In this document: in pieces, positions 46,217-61,200 of the stretch
Position numbering within the stretch: position 1 is the first letter of the stretch
Layout of the letters: each line of letters begins with the position of its first letter
Position numbers and translations under genes: made by a program
The notes under the pieces: generated by a model
The model's input: the letters and a program-made list of their open reading frames with translations, nothing else
What the model was told of the DNA's origin: nothing
Databases searched by the model: none
Source of the DNA: Membranipora membranacea
Taxonomy: Eukaryota; Bryozoa; Gymnolaemata; Cheilostomatida; Membraniporidae
Assembly (NCBI GenBank): GCA_914767715.1
Contig: OU612069.1
Coordinates: forward strand, 24,983,387-25,047,386
Length of the DNA: 64,000 nucleotides
Direction of reading: 5' to 3'

Positions 46217-49200
46217 TCAGTTGACTACAACAACAGGATGTTTTCCTCTACCTCCTCGGTGTGTGCTATGGCCGGTAATGATCTCACCTGTCTCTGTCAT
46301 CAACACAGGGTCAATATCGGGATCAAGTGGGGGCAAAGGTCGAGAGAACTTTTTAGTATGTCTGTCCTTGTCTTTTTGTCGAGCTACAGTAGCCTGATTT
46401 TTGTATTTCTGTATCTTCTCAGCTTTGATTGTGACGCGCTTTGGTTCTTTTATCTTGTCAGCTTTTATACTGTGAGGATATCTCAGTAAATTCTCTATCT
46501 TATCTAGTAATCCACTACAATGAAAGAACCAATACAGTAACAAGTCATGCATTTCAATCTGTATAGTGAACTCTAAATGATTGTCTCCCCTACAGTGCAA
46601 GCAGACAACTCTCAATAGATTAAATGAAGACAGGGAGTTTGGCACAGACTCCTGATGAAACTATCATTGTAACTAGTGTTCAGAAATCCCTAAAAAATGA
46701 CTTGGTGGTTGTTGCAGTGAAATCATTGACATTCTAGACTCTAGAGTGTATGTGTAAATGTAAGTGTAAATGTAAGTGAAGAATATGAGTAAGTATTTAT
46801 TATGTAGTTTACTACTTACCTGACTTGATTTGCTTTCTCACTCATATAAATATGATCATCACTGAAATCGGCGCTGAGTGGCAGATTCTCTGGATGAATC
46901 AACTAAATTATAAAACAAAATATCTGAGTTACATATAAGCAGGTTTTCTCATTTTGGAAGACAGATATTTGCTGGTCGAGTAGATAATTGGTGAAAGTGT
47001 GACTTGTTCCGCTGTAATAAAATTGACTATTTATTGATTTTTCATAATAATCCATGTAAAATCTCATAAACAGTTGAGAGCTACCTGTGTATGAGAATGT
47101 ACATTGATTATTAATAATCAATTTTCTCTCCCTACTATAACAAGTTGCGCTTTTACCGATCAAATATCTCAATAGAACTATCCCTTTTACAGTAACAATG
47201 GCTTCACAGACTTGTGTAGAAAGCGTACCCGAGATCAAAATTTGTTTCCTTATTCTATGAAAAGAATGATCTGTAACAAAGCAATATTAAGAGTATCCTT
47301 AAAACAAAGACTGTGTCTGAAAATCCAAGAACAGCTAACACTCTGAATGCAATCTATCATAACCTTACTACAAAACTCAAATGAAGTCAATTACCATTGT
47401 CAATCATACATCCTAGTCGGGTTTGTTCGATCTAGGACCATAAATACAGATGTTCTACTGTGTACTCGAATGTTGTATAAAAAACGCCTTTGCTTTTTTG
47501 ATTAATAGAGTTTAGTCCGACAGGGGTAAAACGTCACTTCCCCACAAAATCCTGGTGACGACGGTGTGGTCAAACGAATAAGAATAGTATTTTGGCTTAG
47601 CAATCTGAATGGATTGTAGCTCACCTTGAGTTTGACTCCCACATTAAATCTGCAGCTTCTCTGATAGCTGAGGAATGTCATGGATATATTATCCTGATTC
47701 AGCACTCTTATACCGATATACTTATTGAGGGCGAAGCACAGTGGCTGTACAGGAGGAGCGTGCATGTGGGTGGTCGTATCTAACCAGTGCCATCTCTTCT
47801 TACGAGATCCGTCCTGGTGTAACTCCATACCGCCCAGCTGATCAAGGTATAACCTGGTAGAAACATAAATGAATTTTTTTTTCTTCAGATAGCTTGAAAA
47901 TTTGCAAGGTAGGGTTGACAATTCATGTCTACTATTTAGACCTTTTGAAATGTGCTGGTACGATGCAGGCAGGATACCTGGACAGTATATTACTAACTCT
48001 AATAGTCAGATGATTTTTTTGTCGTATCTGTAACAAGTTTATCACAGAGATGAAAGGGTTTCTTTGCAGATATGAATAAAACTTCGCCGTTCTCAGTTTG
48101 AATGACAGCCTACGGTCTACAATGGTAATCAATTAATTATATGATCTTTAAATTTTTTTAAATGAATCCGAAGTGAGAGCTGAGATGCTATCACATAAGC
48201 ATAGCTGAGGCTTGTACCTGATCTGTCCAGATTTGTGATAGCATGTAGCCACCGCATCAGGATCAAATTCTGCTAGCTGTGACTGAGGTGCATCTTCTTG
48301 AGGCTGAGTGTCGTATACTATATAAGTGAACTTTCCTCGCTCCACTGACGAGACACTGTAAGGATAAATAAGTCATGTAACTACTACTTCTGTGAGTTTT
48401 CTGCTCACGATGTGTCAAAAATTGTAGGATTTGAAAGTGGTTCTGATACAACATGGTTAAAGTCTTAAATAGACTGAAGGGGAGGTGAATCAACCCCCTA
48501 CACTTAAAGTGTAACCATCATCATCTCTGAAGCGGAAAGAGATATCTTCTCACGGGCACAGGTACTTGGACCCATAGTACTCATGCCACACATTATACCA
48601 TTCCGACAGTAATATTGAGGGGTGTGGGAACACAGTGGTATTTTTCCGTAAGGACCTGATTAGAATAAATGGTGTGCCAGTATCAAATCACAAAGGACTG
48701 CCGGTACCAGGAGTTAAACCTTGACCTCAAATATCCAAGTGTTTACAATAAAGAAGAAATTCTGAATATCCTGTCATGACATAGCTGATATTTACCTGAT
48801 AGCGAGCTGTCCGTTGGGATAGAATACATTCCCTGTGCCATCTGGGAACATAGTAAGGAACTTCTCCTCATTAGGGTAAAATCTCTCTACACAGACATCT
48901 TTTCTGGATTGCTGAATAAGTAATGGAGACAAATAATTCTATGTTAACCGAAGCAGTAACAAATGATGAAAATATTGCCAGCACCATACCTACTGACTGA
49001 AGTAGAGTTGGGTTGAGGAAGAATTGATCAAGATTTTTGTTCTTTGATGATTGATTTTGAATCAGATAAGAAGATTGCATTTCACAAGATTCAGTACTAA
49101 AATTACGTAGCACAAATTGTCGGGAAACCAGTAGTATTTAATACAACCTAATTTTGGGCAATTGACAGTAACAAAAGTTTCAACCTTAGTAATTGATGGT

Positions 49201-52200
49201 GATGGACAATCCAAGAAAAAGTTAAGAAAACTTGATTTGCCCTAATCTGAATCTCACCATGCACATACACAAGGTGGCATACCCTATGATGAATGAGATT
49301 TTACAGAACCCTAAATGGAATCCAGAAATTTTGATACTTTTCCAGAATTCCTTGCGGTGATATTGGGTTTGACATTCTTAGTTTATTCATGTATCTCATA
49401 CATGACACTCACTTTTTCTCTGTAAGTAAAGGGTGATTCATCTTCACTTCCTTCATCATCTGATCCTGGGTCTCCGGCAGCTCCACCTACACCAGCTGTA
49501 AACCACTCCATAGGCTCTATCTCAAACGGGTTAGCCACCAACTCCTGATCAGCTAGAGGAGAGGGAGGGCGTACCACGTACCCCTCGTCAATACACTTCT
49601 GTGAGGACAGCTGGAAGTTGATAGTCTTCATCGCTCTTGCGTCTAGATAACGGAATACAATCTGGTTAGGTGTGAATTCTGATAACGTTAAAATCAATTT
49701 AAAGTAGAGAAAAATCACCCCAAACTATTTGATGAAGATGATATATTATTGGGAAGGAGAAAATTGGGGTTCAAGGAGCCAGGAAAGTATTTAGTACCAA
49801 TATATCGAGTATGATATTATTGCAGGAAAATAGTTACACACTGGTGGCTTGAGAATGGAAGCAAAACTCTTATCGTGATGAGGTAGAAATGAAACAATTA
49901 AATATAATCGAAAATAATGGTTGAAGAGTTTCAGGGCACACTACCCATGGTATCAAACACAATTCAATCCAGTCTATCGTAGTATGATGCCAACATTTAT
50001 AGCTTGTCAGTTATAAAAAGTATATTGTGCAAAATATAAATTCATAAACCAATAAAATTGGAGTGAACATAAACAGAACTCATTATCAGCAATGATGTTC
50101 ACCATGAGGAACACCAGTGGTATTGTATACAATCAAGTTGAGCTAGTGCTTTCAGGTTCTGAGGTCAATAATGTTGTCCGCGTCGGGGAACACAACGACA
50201 ATGTCACCTCGAAATTCAATTCTTGAATCATTACAACTTTCACTTGTTTAATTGTTTGTGACTGAAAACTAAGGTAGTTGAGCGGCATGAAGTATACAGA
50301 GGAGATGAAAAGAGCACAGCGGCTAATAGGCGAGGAAGACAGGAGAGACGAGAAGGACTACATCGAACTTAGGGTGAGCATTATCTGAACACTTTTGACA
50401 TAGCTTTCATCAGCTACAGGAAGTCTTACTTTACTCACTGCTGTATGATTTTAGATAAACATAATTTTCGTTCCATAACTTTGTGTATGGGTGCGATGCC
50501 ATGCTATAAATAATATAACCTCTTGGGTAAACCAACTACTTAGGTAAACCTAGAAATTTAGTTGTCTCCATTGAGTTGAGGAACTTAGATTTTTGGTTCA
50601 ACAAAAAAAACCCATGGATAATAGGCTAGTTGGACTAACGGATATTTTTCAGAAGCATAAGCAGAGCAGTTACTAACTTAGTGGCATGTCGGGGGAGATA
50701 AGCAGAGCAGTTACTAACTTAGTGGCATGTCGGGGGAGATAAGCAGAGCAGTTACTAACTTAGTGGCATGTCGGGGGAGATAAGCAGAGCAGTTACTAAC
50801 TTAGTGGCATGTCGGGGGAGATAAGCAGAGCAGTTACTAACTTAGTGGCATGTCGGGGGAGATAAGCAGAGCAGTTACTAACTTAGTGGCATGTCGGGGG
50901 AGATAAGCAGAGCAGTTACTAACTTAGTGGCATGTCGGGGGAGATAAGCAGAGCAGTTACTAACTTAGTGGCATGTCGGGGGAGATAAGCAGAGCAGTTA
51001 CTAACTTAGTGGCATGTCGAGGGAGATAAGCAGAGCAGTTACTAACTTAGTGGCATGTCGGGGGAGATAAGCAGAGCAGTTACTAACTTAGTGGTATGTC
51101 GGGGGAGATAAGCAGAGCAGTTACTAACTTAGTGGCATGTCGGGGGAGATGATAAATATAATCGATAAACTCAGTAAAGTGAGTGAGCCTTTGGTAACAA
51201 ACAAATTATTATTAAGTCTATTGTCTGTAACTGTAGCATGACAGAACATAACGAAGTAGGAACGGGTGAGATTCTGGTTTGTACATTTCATCACCTAAAC
51301 ATGACCGATTCCTTGATAGACATCTGTAATGCCAGACAGAAACGACCCCGACATAACCTGATTTGCGCCGTGTGACTTTGTCTCTGGCGACACGAAGTCG
51401 GCGGGGCGATCGTTTCTTCCTACACAAAGCAAAGAAAGGCGGGAGATGTATTCAGTCCTCATGAGTGATAAATTTCCTATTTGACTAGCCGATATAACTC
51501 AAATATTTCCTTAACGTAAGCATTAGGATGGCCAGATCGCTGACATTCCTCCTGGTACCAGAAAGAGCTAATAAAAAGAGCACGGGGCAGCTCTATTCCC
51601 AATGATCTCAAGTCAGCCTGGCCCATGTAAGGGTAACTAATATGAGCATAGTATGTAAAAGCGACCTATGAATATTTTTATGTTGGCAGGGCAATGTCCT
51701 ACTTGCTTGCTCTCGTAGGCTATGATTTGTGATTTCAGATTTCAATCGACTAGCCGCCAACTGCGGTGTAGTACAGAAGCTTGATGTACGGGATGCCATG
51801 GTGGTTTTTTACTGTTTTTGGATGATCAAAACTGAAACTCTTGGCAATGTAAGCGAGTTTTGCCAATGCACAGAAGCGCTGAAAGAGATATTATTGCTAT
51901 GATAAAACTGCTGGCAGCCTTTAAACTTAATTTATCGATCGAGCAGCCAAAGCTGTTTTTTTTTGTGAAATGGTACCATACCGCTCATATCTCTTTGCCG
52001 AAGACTATCCATATATCTTTGTAACCTGGTACGCCTACGGGATCTGGGGGTAATGATTGTGTAGTAGTTGGGTTATCCATTCATTTCGCATGACAAATAA
52101 CACCAACAATAACTCAAATGATCCAATCATACTCTAGAACTCAACAAGTAAACCTTGATAAACCTGATCACATGTATGGGCCACATGGATCATATCGCTC

Positions 52201-55200
52201 ACAGAGGTGACAAATGTATGTCATTGAGATCCAGTAGCATATACTCTGGTAAAATACACATACCAGGTGCTGCCTGGTGTAATTGATGGGTTGCAAGTCC
52301 AATTCCTCGGTTCAACAACCCATGTATTGTTTTATTAACTTCATGAACTTATGCTTGGGTTAGTTTTGAATTTTTATCGAACTGTTCAGAGAACTATTAG
52401 CTAACATGAGAAAGTGGAACAAACATATGCTTTCGTTGGGCTTTGCCCACCGTGATTAATTGGACACTACCTATCCTGCCAAAGGCAAATATCCGAGCCA
52501 TTCTGCTTATCACAACAACAGCAGGCATTAATTTCAAGTTTTTATTAACTCAATCTGCAGTCATTTTGAACTCTCTGGTATCTGTCTCATACTGAGTAAC
52601 TCATCATCAGATCTACTCCAAAACCTTGGTCTCTGGCAATGTTGACATTGGCAGAGACCAAGGTTTTGGAGTAGAACTATGCTACTAGGATTCATGGAGT
52701 GTATCTCTGTCCCCAAATCCCCAAAGCATTTTGATGATAGCCTTTAAAAGGTGTGTGTTTCTAACCCCACAACTTTCTTGTTGCAAGTTAGACTAAATAG
52801 GAAAGGAATTGGCAACAGAATGAGCGCTTGGTTCTGTAATGAAACAACATGACAATAATATGCTTGGAGATAGGTATTGAATACATGAAGTCTTGAGCTC
52901 TATGGATCGGCAGAACGGCGGAAGCCAAGAGAGGTGGTGCTAGAATCTACCATTTATGAGACTGTAAATGGTTAGAATAATAGTTTACCTGCTTTTCCTT
53001 CCAACTGACCAAGACGCATCAGATGATTTCATAGTGCTGCTGGAATCGCTGTACGACCTGTTTCTTTTCTGAGACTCCTGTTCAACTATTTGATTGTTAG
53101 AGCCAGAAATAGGGGGCAACTTCATACCTCCCGCTGAGGATGGACCTCCACGATATGAAATTTGGGTAAACGCGGCGTTTGATGAGGTGGCAAAGGGACA
53201 AGCCTTCTTTTTCCCGCTCTTCCTGCTACTTTTTGACTTGCTTACTTTCTCAGTGAATATTTTGGGCAGCATGTGAGATGAGGATTTAGGGGTGCTGGTA
53301 GTGCTGTGTTGAGATGATGAGAGTGATTGGTTTGAAGGACTGTTTGAATGGAGATTTGTCAGGTCACCTTTGCTCATACCATCTGTCAGCCAGGAAGAAG
53401 AGATACGAAGGTTGAGTGCGTGGTGAAGGGAAGATGATGACAGGTGTGAATATCAAAAATGAAAGAAAGGTTAGGAAGAAGCCTGAATCCTCATTAATTA
53501 CGCAATTCTATAGATTTTTCTGGATACACGACTGGACTTCTGTGGTAATGCCAGGAAGTAGAGCCAGATAGTCAATATTCCTGCACTAGTAATGGCAGAC
53601 TTATAAATGACTGCCTGCAGAACCAGCCTTAAAAGCACATGAAAGCCTTAAATATCATACCAGCCAAGCATTCAAGTAATAAAAGCTCTATCTTAACTCC
53701 TGGTGAACTTATTCTACTCTAGATAGTAGTTCTACTCTAGATAGTAGTTCTAATCTAGATAGTAGTTCTACTCTAGATAGTAGTTCTACTCTAGATATTA
53801 GTTCTACTCTAGATAGTAGTTCTACTCTAGATAGTAGTTCTACTCTAGATAGTAGTTCTACTCTAGATAGTAGTTCTACTCTAGATAGTAGTTCTATTCT
53901 AGATAGTAGTTCTACTCTAGATAGTAGTTCTACTCTAGATATTAGTTCTACTCTAGATAGTAGTTCTACTCTAGATAGTAGTTCTACTCTAGATAGTAGT
54001 TCTACTCTAGAGAGTAATTCTACTCTAGATAGTAGTTCTACTCTGGATAGTAGTTCTATTGTGAGATATTTTCAGTTTGATCTACTTACATGCAAACATG
54101 TTACCGCCACCGCCTCCTCCTCCACCGCCCATCTGGGCTCCACCTTGTGAAGATTGCTGGTGACCTCCACCACCACCGCCTCCACCACCTCCGCCGCCTC
54201 CGCCGCTTCTCTCAGCAGGACCGCCTCCACTCGGACCACCACTCCCAGCAGTACCAGAGTGAGCTGACTGCACTGCCTGAGCCTGGGCTTTAGCCATCTC
54301 TCGTTCCCTTATCCTGCAATAAGAAATGAGAAGTACATATTATTGTGAGCCTTTAGCCATGTTACCATCCAAGCTACTAAAATTATCGAATTCAGAAAAT
54401 ATGGAGCTCGATTGTTGAGGATTTTTTAGGCACTGCGGTTTTAGACACAAACAAAAATATTTCATTGGAAATTTTTGACCAGCTGTCTAAAATCCCCAAA
54501 ATTCTAAATGATTTAATAGTAAGGTATATAAGATTAGCAGGAATGTTGTAAGAAGAACTTTACTGAGATGTAAAATGAGATTTAACTCCAAATTTAATAA
54601 TTATATCCTCTTGGATTACCTCCCCTGACCACATAAACAGTATTCACAATAACAGCATAATAACATCAAGCAATTCTCAAGCACATCAGTGATGGCTGTG
54701 TTGTTCCTCCTGGTACCCAAATCAATTTTCAATGGCTGTCAGACAAATCAAGTCTGTGATAGTTCTTTCCTAATTCTCTTAACCAACGTATAAACATCTT
54801 GCAATGCTCAACCGTAATTAAATCTCATAACTTCAGTCCTTGCATTTCGTCATAATGTTATATTACATCAATCATACCCGAGTCTGGAATCAAAGCAAGG
54901 CACAGTTTGGGATAACTATAGCGAATCACAATTGTCACAACTATGCCGTCCAATCTTCAATGTAGAGGAGCCAGTACCTGACTACTCAGGCACTAGCTGA
55001 TCGAGAACGAACAGACCTTATTCAGATGCGTATTAAGCTTACAATATTATAAAAGCGATCACAACTGCGGCGACATTTCAGTACAATGTGGGTAGCTGCA
55101 TTGCTCAGTGCGATAAATTACAGACAGACCAGTGACAGTCTTACACAGTCATGGCAGCTTCCTGCCACAGAGCTTGATGTCTGATATCTCTTCTTTCTCG

Positions 55201-58200
55201 GTAGTCAGCGAGCCTATTCATGTGGTCATAGTAAGCACAGTGTATAGGTAATTTAAAAATCAAAAGTTAAATGAATTAGATCATTGTTATCAGGTTTCTC
55301 TGATGCCTGTTTTGTCATGTTATAATCTTTTGTTATTAATTTGGTTGATAATCATCTTTACCTGAGACATTAAATAAATAATAAATATGAGAAGGACCTC
55401 CTCCCACCAGAAGGACCTCCTCCCACCAGAAGGACCTCCTCCCACCAGAAGGACCTCCTCCCACCCAATTGTGCAATACTATTTCGTAACACCAGCTTGT
55501 GATATCCATCTTCATCTGAGTTAGATAGTCTATGACTGTCCCCACATCCCCCACAGCTGTAACCGCAGGAGTCGGGAAAAGTTATATATAGTGCTATACT
55601 AACCTGGCCTGAGCCTTCTCCCTTGCTGCAGCTCTAGCCTGTTTACTCCCAAAGTGGGCGTGTGGCTTGATGTCAATCAGGTGTGCGTTTGGTGGAGGAG
55701 GAAGAATAGCTAACCGTACAAAGTTAGCAAACTCCTCACAACAATACAGCTCCTGAGGTGGTAGGATTTGCTGGTAAATATAAAAAAACATTCAAATAAG
55801 GGAAGATTTAGGTCTTTGACTAACGTTCCATCAACCACCTAGGTTTGCAGATGAGAAAAATTAAATTGCCCATGATCCCATTATAGACGAAACAACGGAA
55901 GACATTTCACCAGCTGTAGAAAATTATACAAATCGGATGTTGTTATTGTGTCATGCTTTCTGCTAAAAAACTATACTAAGTGAGGTCATCTTTGGATCAC
56001 AGCTGATCATGAAAACACTTTCATGACAGCGTCAATATAACTCTAAGCCATCATACCTCATGTATTACAAGACATAAACAACAAAGGACTCTGAACATGT
56101 TGAAATATCTTACCTGTTGGTGAAGTGTAGGGAATGGTTTGATAGGATTATTACAGAATTCACAGTTACCAGTGAATGTAATCATCTCATTGACTGTGTC
56201 TATATTAAGCTGATCAGCGGCAGCAGTAGAAGCTTTTCTATCTGTCTCTGATGTCTCAGATGCATCTGACTTCTTCTCTGAGGGCTTATTATCTCTCTTA
56301 TACTGGAAATATACCATCACAAGTCATGGCCATATGTATACAATTACAAAAGGACCGTTCAATGATGTGAGGACAAAAAATTAACGATTTATGTACCAGT
56401 TGAAATATGTTCAGGGGTTAGGCCAGGGAGTCCCTATATTTTGATTACGTTCTTACTTTTCAAAAACACCAGAGTAAAGTGCAGCGCTTTCCTTAACTCT
56501 TTTTACACCTTGCAGTTACAATGTTTTGGTTCATCAGCAAAGGTGAATTTCTTAAAACAATAAGAATTTCACCAACTTCACGCACATCAAACACTTGTGC
56601 TTATAAATTACCTGCAGTATCTGAGGTGGGCCTATACTGGGTAGAGTTCTGTTAGTTTTAGGCTTACTGACAGTAGTCTCAGAGTCGGAGTCAGTGTCTG
56701 ACTCACTGAACTGTAGTACTGGTACACCGTACTCATCATCTCTGTAAGGTAGTACTAGGGTAGTCATTATCTCAGGTACTCCTTCATCTACTGGTCCTGT
56801 TATAGAACCTTTAAGTTGATAAGCAGCAGAGTGAGTCAGGTGTGTGAGTAAGGTGATCAGAAAAAAGTGAGTATGCGGAATGGTGGTTTTTCGCTTCAAG
56901 TGTCAACCTAGCCAATGTGTTGGCTCCGATTGGTTAGGTCAAGTTTCCCTTTACCCAACCAATCAGAGCCAGCATGCTAGTGTAAACCTTGTTCTTAATA
57001 GTGTTATCTATTCCGTGATGAAAATATGGCATGCAAAAACCAAACATAAATATTCATACAGTAAGTCACATAGGTTTTACAAAAGATGTTGTAGCACTTT
57101 TTTCTGCATTTTATTACCACTACAAAAGCGAGCATCTAGCATGTGCTGTTGGCTTGGGTCATTGAGAAGGGTGCTGAAATTTATCAGGTTCTGAATGGTT
57201 AAAAGTTATTATAAGTTGGTCAAGTTGATCAAAATCTATAAATGAAATGTGGTTTTGAATGATCTTATTCGCTTCCAGTCTCAAGCTGAATAAACAAGGG
57301 GTTGTCCTATCAGCGATATTAAGTAGGCAATTCCAAAATATTGTTTAGTTTGCCAATTTGCAGAAGGTATCATTATTTTTACAATAGAGGTTAATACTTC
57401 ACTTATGAGCAGCTTGAGTTCTATGGGTCCCTGAGACCTGAACCCAGGTTGAACCAAGTTACCTCGGCCAGCCCCTTCTCAAAGACAATACATGAGCAGT
57501 TTACTACCCATAATACTTGAGCAGTGGATGGCTACATCAATTTATAAGCAGGTTTGCATTTGGTGATCTCATTTAGCATCGGTCAGTGGCAGTTTTAGCG
57601 GATTTAAGCGGGGATTTCTTTGGTGGTAGGTAATTTTTCTCTAGAAGTCTTTATCCATAACTAAGTACTTTAAAGCCTGTTTTGGTTTTGTAATCGTTTA
57701 ACATTGCAGCACTACTTGAAGCCTGTTGTTATAAATAACTCAAACACAGCAAAATACGCAGCTATAGTCCTACTGAGTACAAAATCTCAAAAACGCCAAC
57801 TTTTTTACTCACACTCAAGTCAAAACGCCAAAGTATTGCGGCAGCAGACCGTTACTCTACAGGTTAGCTTACAGCAGGTTAACAATAATAAAGCAATGAG
57901 CTGATATGATGTTATGTTTTACCTGCCGAGATACCACTTGGAGACAGAGCTAGAAAAGTGTTGCCTGTCATGCAAAGCAAGTATAATAATGGTTATTCAT
58001 GCTGCTATTACCAGATAAGGTCAAAGAATATGGATTATATAGATTGGCAGTTTGATCAGCTGTTGTAATCTCAGAGTACAGCACGGTTTGCATGACGTCA
58101 GGTCTGCATTTGAAACCAACAGGTAAAAAGGGAGTTGTTCCCTCTTAAGATAACACCATATATTCTCACTTTTGCTGGTCTAAGCATGATTTAGTCACTT

Positions 58201-61200
58201 TTTTTATGCGTAAAGAAATTCCTGACACCCCAACAAAAGTCTGATTATCTTATTAGGGAGAATTAAAAATAGATTCTTACTCTCTGGTTCTTCGTCTTGT
58301 TTGAGTAATGTCGAGTGACGTCTAGAGGTCGTTGATATAGCCTTAGATTTGTGGGATGTTTTGGATCCAACGCTAACTCTTCCCCCACGCTGTGACTCTG
58401 TAAAAAAATAAAGAATGCAGCTGATCATTTTTCCCTCCTACTCAAAGTTAAACTTCGGTAAAAGAAAAGGGATGGTGTCAGCGGAACAATCGTAACCAAA
58501 GCACAAATCAAGGTTTGTTTATCCTGAGTAAGCCAGTAGATTTAGGTGTGAACTCAACTTAAGGCCACTCAAACAACGAGGCGGCATGCATATTACCCAA
58601 GATGCAACAAATCCATACAACATTCACACTCCACAGCATGCTCAGAGCTGGAAATCAACCAATCGAAAACCTAACACCATTTAGTTTTGATTATCTTCGA
58701 ACAAAGGTCACAATAGCAGAACCCTCAGAGATGCCACTGTTTGTTTGGGTAACATGCTGTTAGATAGGCTTATTTGAGTCAGCACTTACGACTTGTAGAA
58801 GATAATCGTGAAGAGAGATGATCTGCTAATAAATACAAGCTAATATAATGCCATTTGCTGTCAACACGAAATGACAACAATTCTACTAGAAACAAACACT
58901 GTGTTACCAATACTACTAATGACTATGAGTTTGGTTAACAATAGATTCCCTTCATTGTCCAAATACCAGAACTACGTAGCTTATCGTATGATGGAGTTAT
59001 CTTATACTATTTCATTAATAAAAATAAAACAAAATGTGATCTAGAGCAGTTTTTGTTGTTGACTGATACCCTGACAAAAAACTGTATGAAGTTTAGTAAA
59101 AATGAGCTTAGGTTTCCCATCATGAGCGTTGCAAGGTGCTCTAATCCTCAGACTGTGATGCGATGCAGCTCAGAAACTAAAGCTATCCTCACAATATGGG
59201 CCATCGATGCATTCTTTAAGAATGGGCAGCAAGTTGCCATGAAATGACTTGTATTATACAAAAAGAAATTCCTGTCAGCCATAGGCAATACTCAAAACAC
59301 TCCAAAACACATCATTTTACAACATGAGCGAACACAAAGACAGCACATTATCATACAAAGTGCATATACATACATTATCTGTGGATGGTTAGAGCATCCT
59401 TAGGCGCAGGGGAGCAAAGCATAGCTGTGGAGCCGAGAGTAAATTACTTCATAATAATTCATGGAATCTAAAGGGTAACATGATTGTGGTACACATGGAA
59501 CCCAGTCCAAGGAAGGGGGAGGGGAATGCAATGTATAAGCTTCCTAAAGCCAATCTCAGGGAATGAAGGACGATAGGCTATCAAACCATAATTATGATCA
59601 TGACCATGTGGCAAGCATGGTCATGTTCGAAATTGAACTCATTGCAAATGATGTCATTGGAGCAGAGACGGTGAACATTGAATTGGAATAATAATGTCTC
59701 AAATCGGATCAACACATGACATGTGAGAAGATTTGGATCAGTCAGCGAGACACATAATTATTTAACAATGAGTGAAATATAACTCCATATACTGCTGTCA
59801 GTGTGAGGTGAACATGTGAATAGCACTACATTCAAACAATAGTTAGTGCAGTTCATTGTGATAAGCATGCAGCGTGGGTGAGCTATGGTGGTGATGTGCG
59901 TCAGTCACACCAGACATAATCTCAAACTCGACCTTACCAGTCTCTACACCAAACTGATCAGCACATTCACTGTATACTGATCCGTCTTCTTCGGCTGTAA
60001 TAGTGCATACTGTTATGAACCTGGTTTATGTTATCAGAGGTCGGGGTCGGAGGTCAAGTTAAGGGAATTAGGTCAATCTTAGATTGAGTCCGCCCTATAG
60101 AGGCCTTTGAGATAAGGTTAAGAGCAAGCGTTTGTGTGCCGAGGAATTCTCCGACCTGTTTGGTTAGGAATGGCAGTGGCTCTCCATAACTAATGTAGAG
60201 AGATGAACTGGACAACCACCATCTCAACCAAACAGTGCCAATAAGCATTCATATTTTAGTTTGATAAAACACCCTGTCAGAACTGAGAAAGGTGTAAGTT
60301 TTGGACAGTTATGACGTTAAAAACCAAGGAGGACAAACTTGTAAATCCTCGCTTGGATTGTTCTCATTTTTACATACTGTTTTGAACTAAATATAGATGT
60401 TATTCCAAGTTAGTTCAATACCAAACAGAACAACTGCAACTATTGCAGACCCTGTGAATTGATGGTTTGGGAGATTTGAGGTACAACATTACTCTCGCAG
60501 TATTAGTAGAGGGTCTTACCAATAGCCCACTCTTTAGTTGAGCGCTTTCTTATAACTACAGTATCTAACTGTTGTTTGGCTAGAAACATTATAAGACATG
60601 AGGACAATGTGGTAGGACAGGTGGATGTGTGACAACACAGGCAAATTACCACTTTCTATCTCAAAGTGCGTAGATACTAGACAGACATTAAGCTTGTTAG
60701 GTTGTTGCACATACTGTGGTTACATGGAAAATTTGAAAGTTTTGAATAAAACAGACTGTGTAATGAATGTGTCTTGAAGATGACAGCAACATTGATATCC
60801 AGAACACTTCTTTGCATAAAAACAAGACAATCATCCTGGCTAACATAGATGTTATTCTATTTCATCACTTGGTAAGGGAATCGTCAGCACACATACATAA
60901 GTGGGATAACTCCTTACAAATAATTAATTATGGCACATCTGAAAGTTTCAAGGTCTATGCAAGTTATGCTTGACATATCAATTGCATATCAATGTCATGT
61001 GCTTGTCATATCAATTGTGCGTGAAATATTATATCTCTGTTAACTCCCTATAAAATGAGGAAATGTGTATCTATCGGTATATGTTATTGACATTATTTTC
61101 TGAGATCACAAACCTCCAGTTTTCTGCCTTTGTATTTTTTTCATAGTTTCGATCCAGCTCCACTCAGTCTGAGTCTCTATCTCTGCTGACACAGTAACTT

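Noticed and set aside
49383-49718. Single-exon reading of the acidic SPLADQELVANPFE frame
   Set aside because: It is one exon of the FAM194 gene bounded by acceptor and donor sites; the extra residues at both ends are intron.
50160-50230. Minus-strand peptide FRGDIVVVFPDADNIIDLRT
   Set aside because: It looks protein-like but no acceptor in a fitting phase was found, and it ends at a stop that would truncate the FAM194 protein.
50659-51150. CRISPR-like array
   Set aside because: Repeats are directly adjacent without unique spacers, and the genome is clearly eukaryotic. It is a minisatellite.
54090-54293. Plus-strand His/Leu/Arg-rich frame
   Set aside because: It is the antisense of the poly-Gly coding exon 12.
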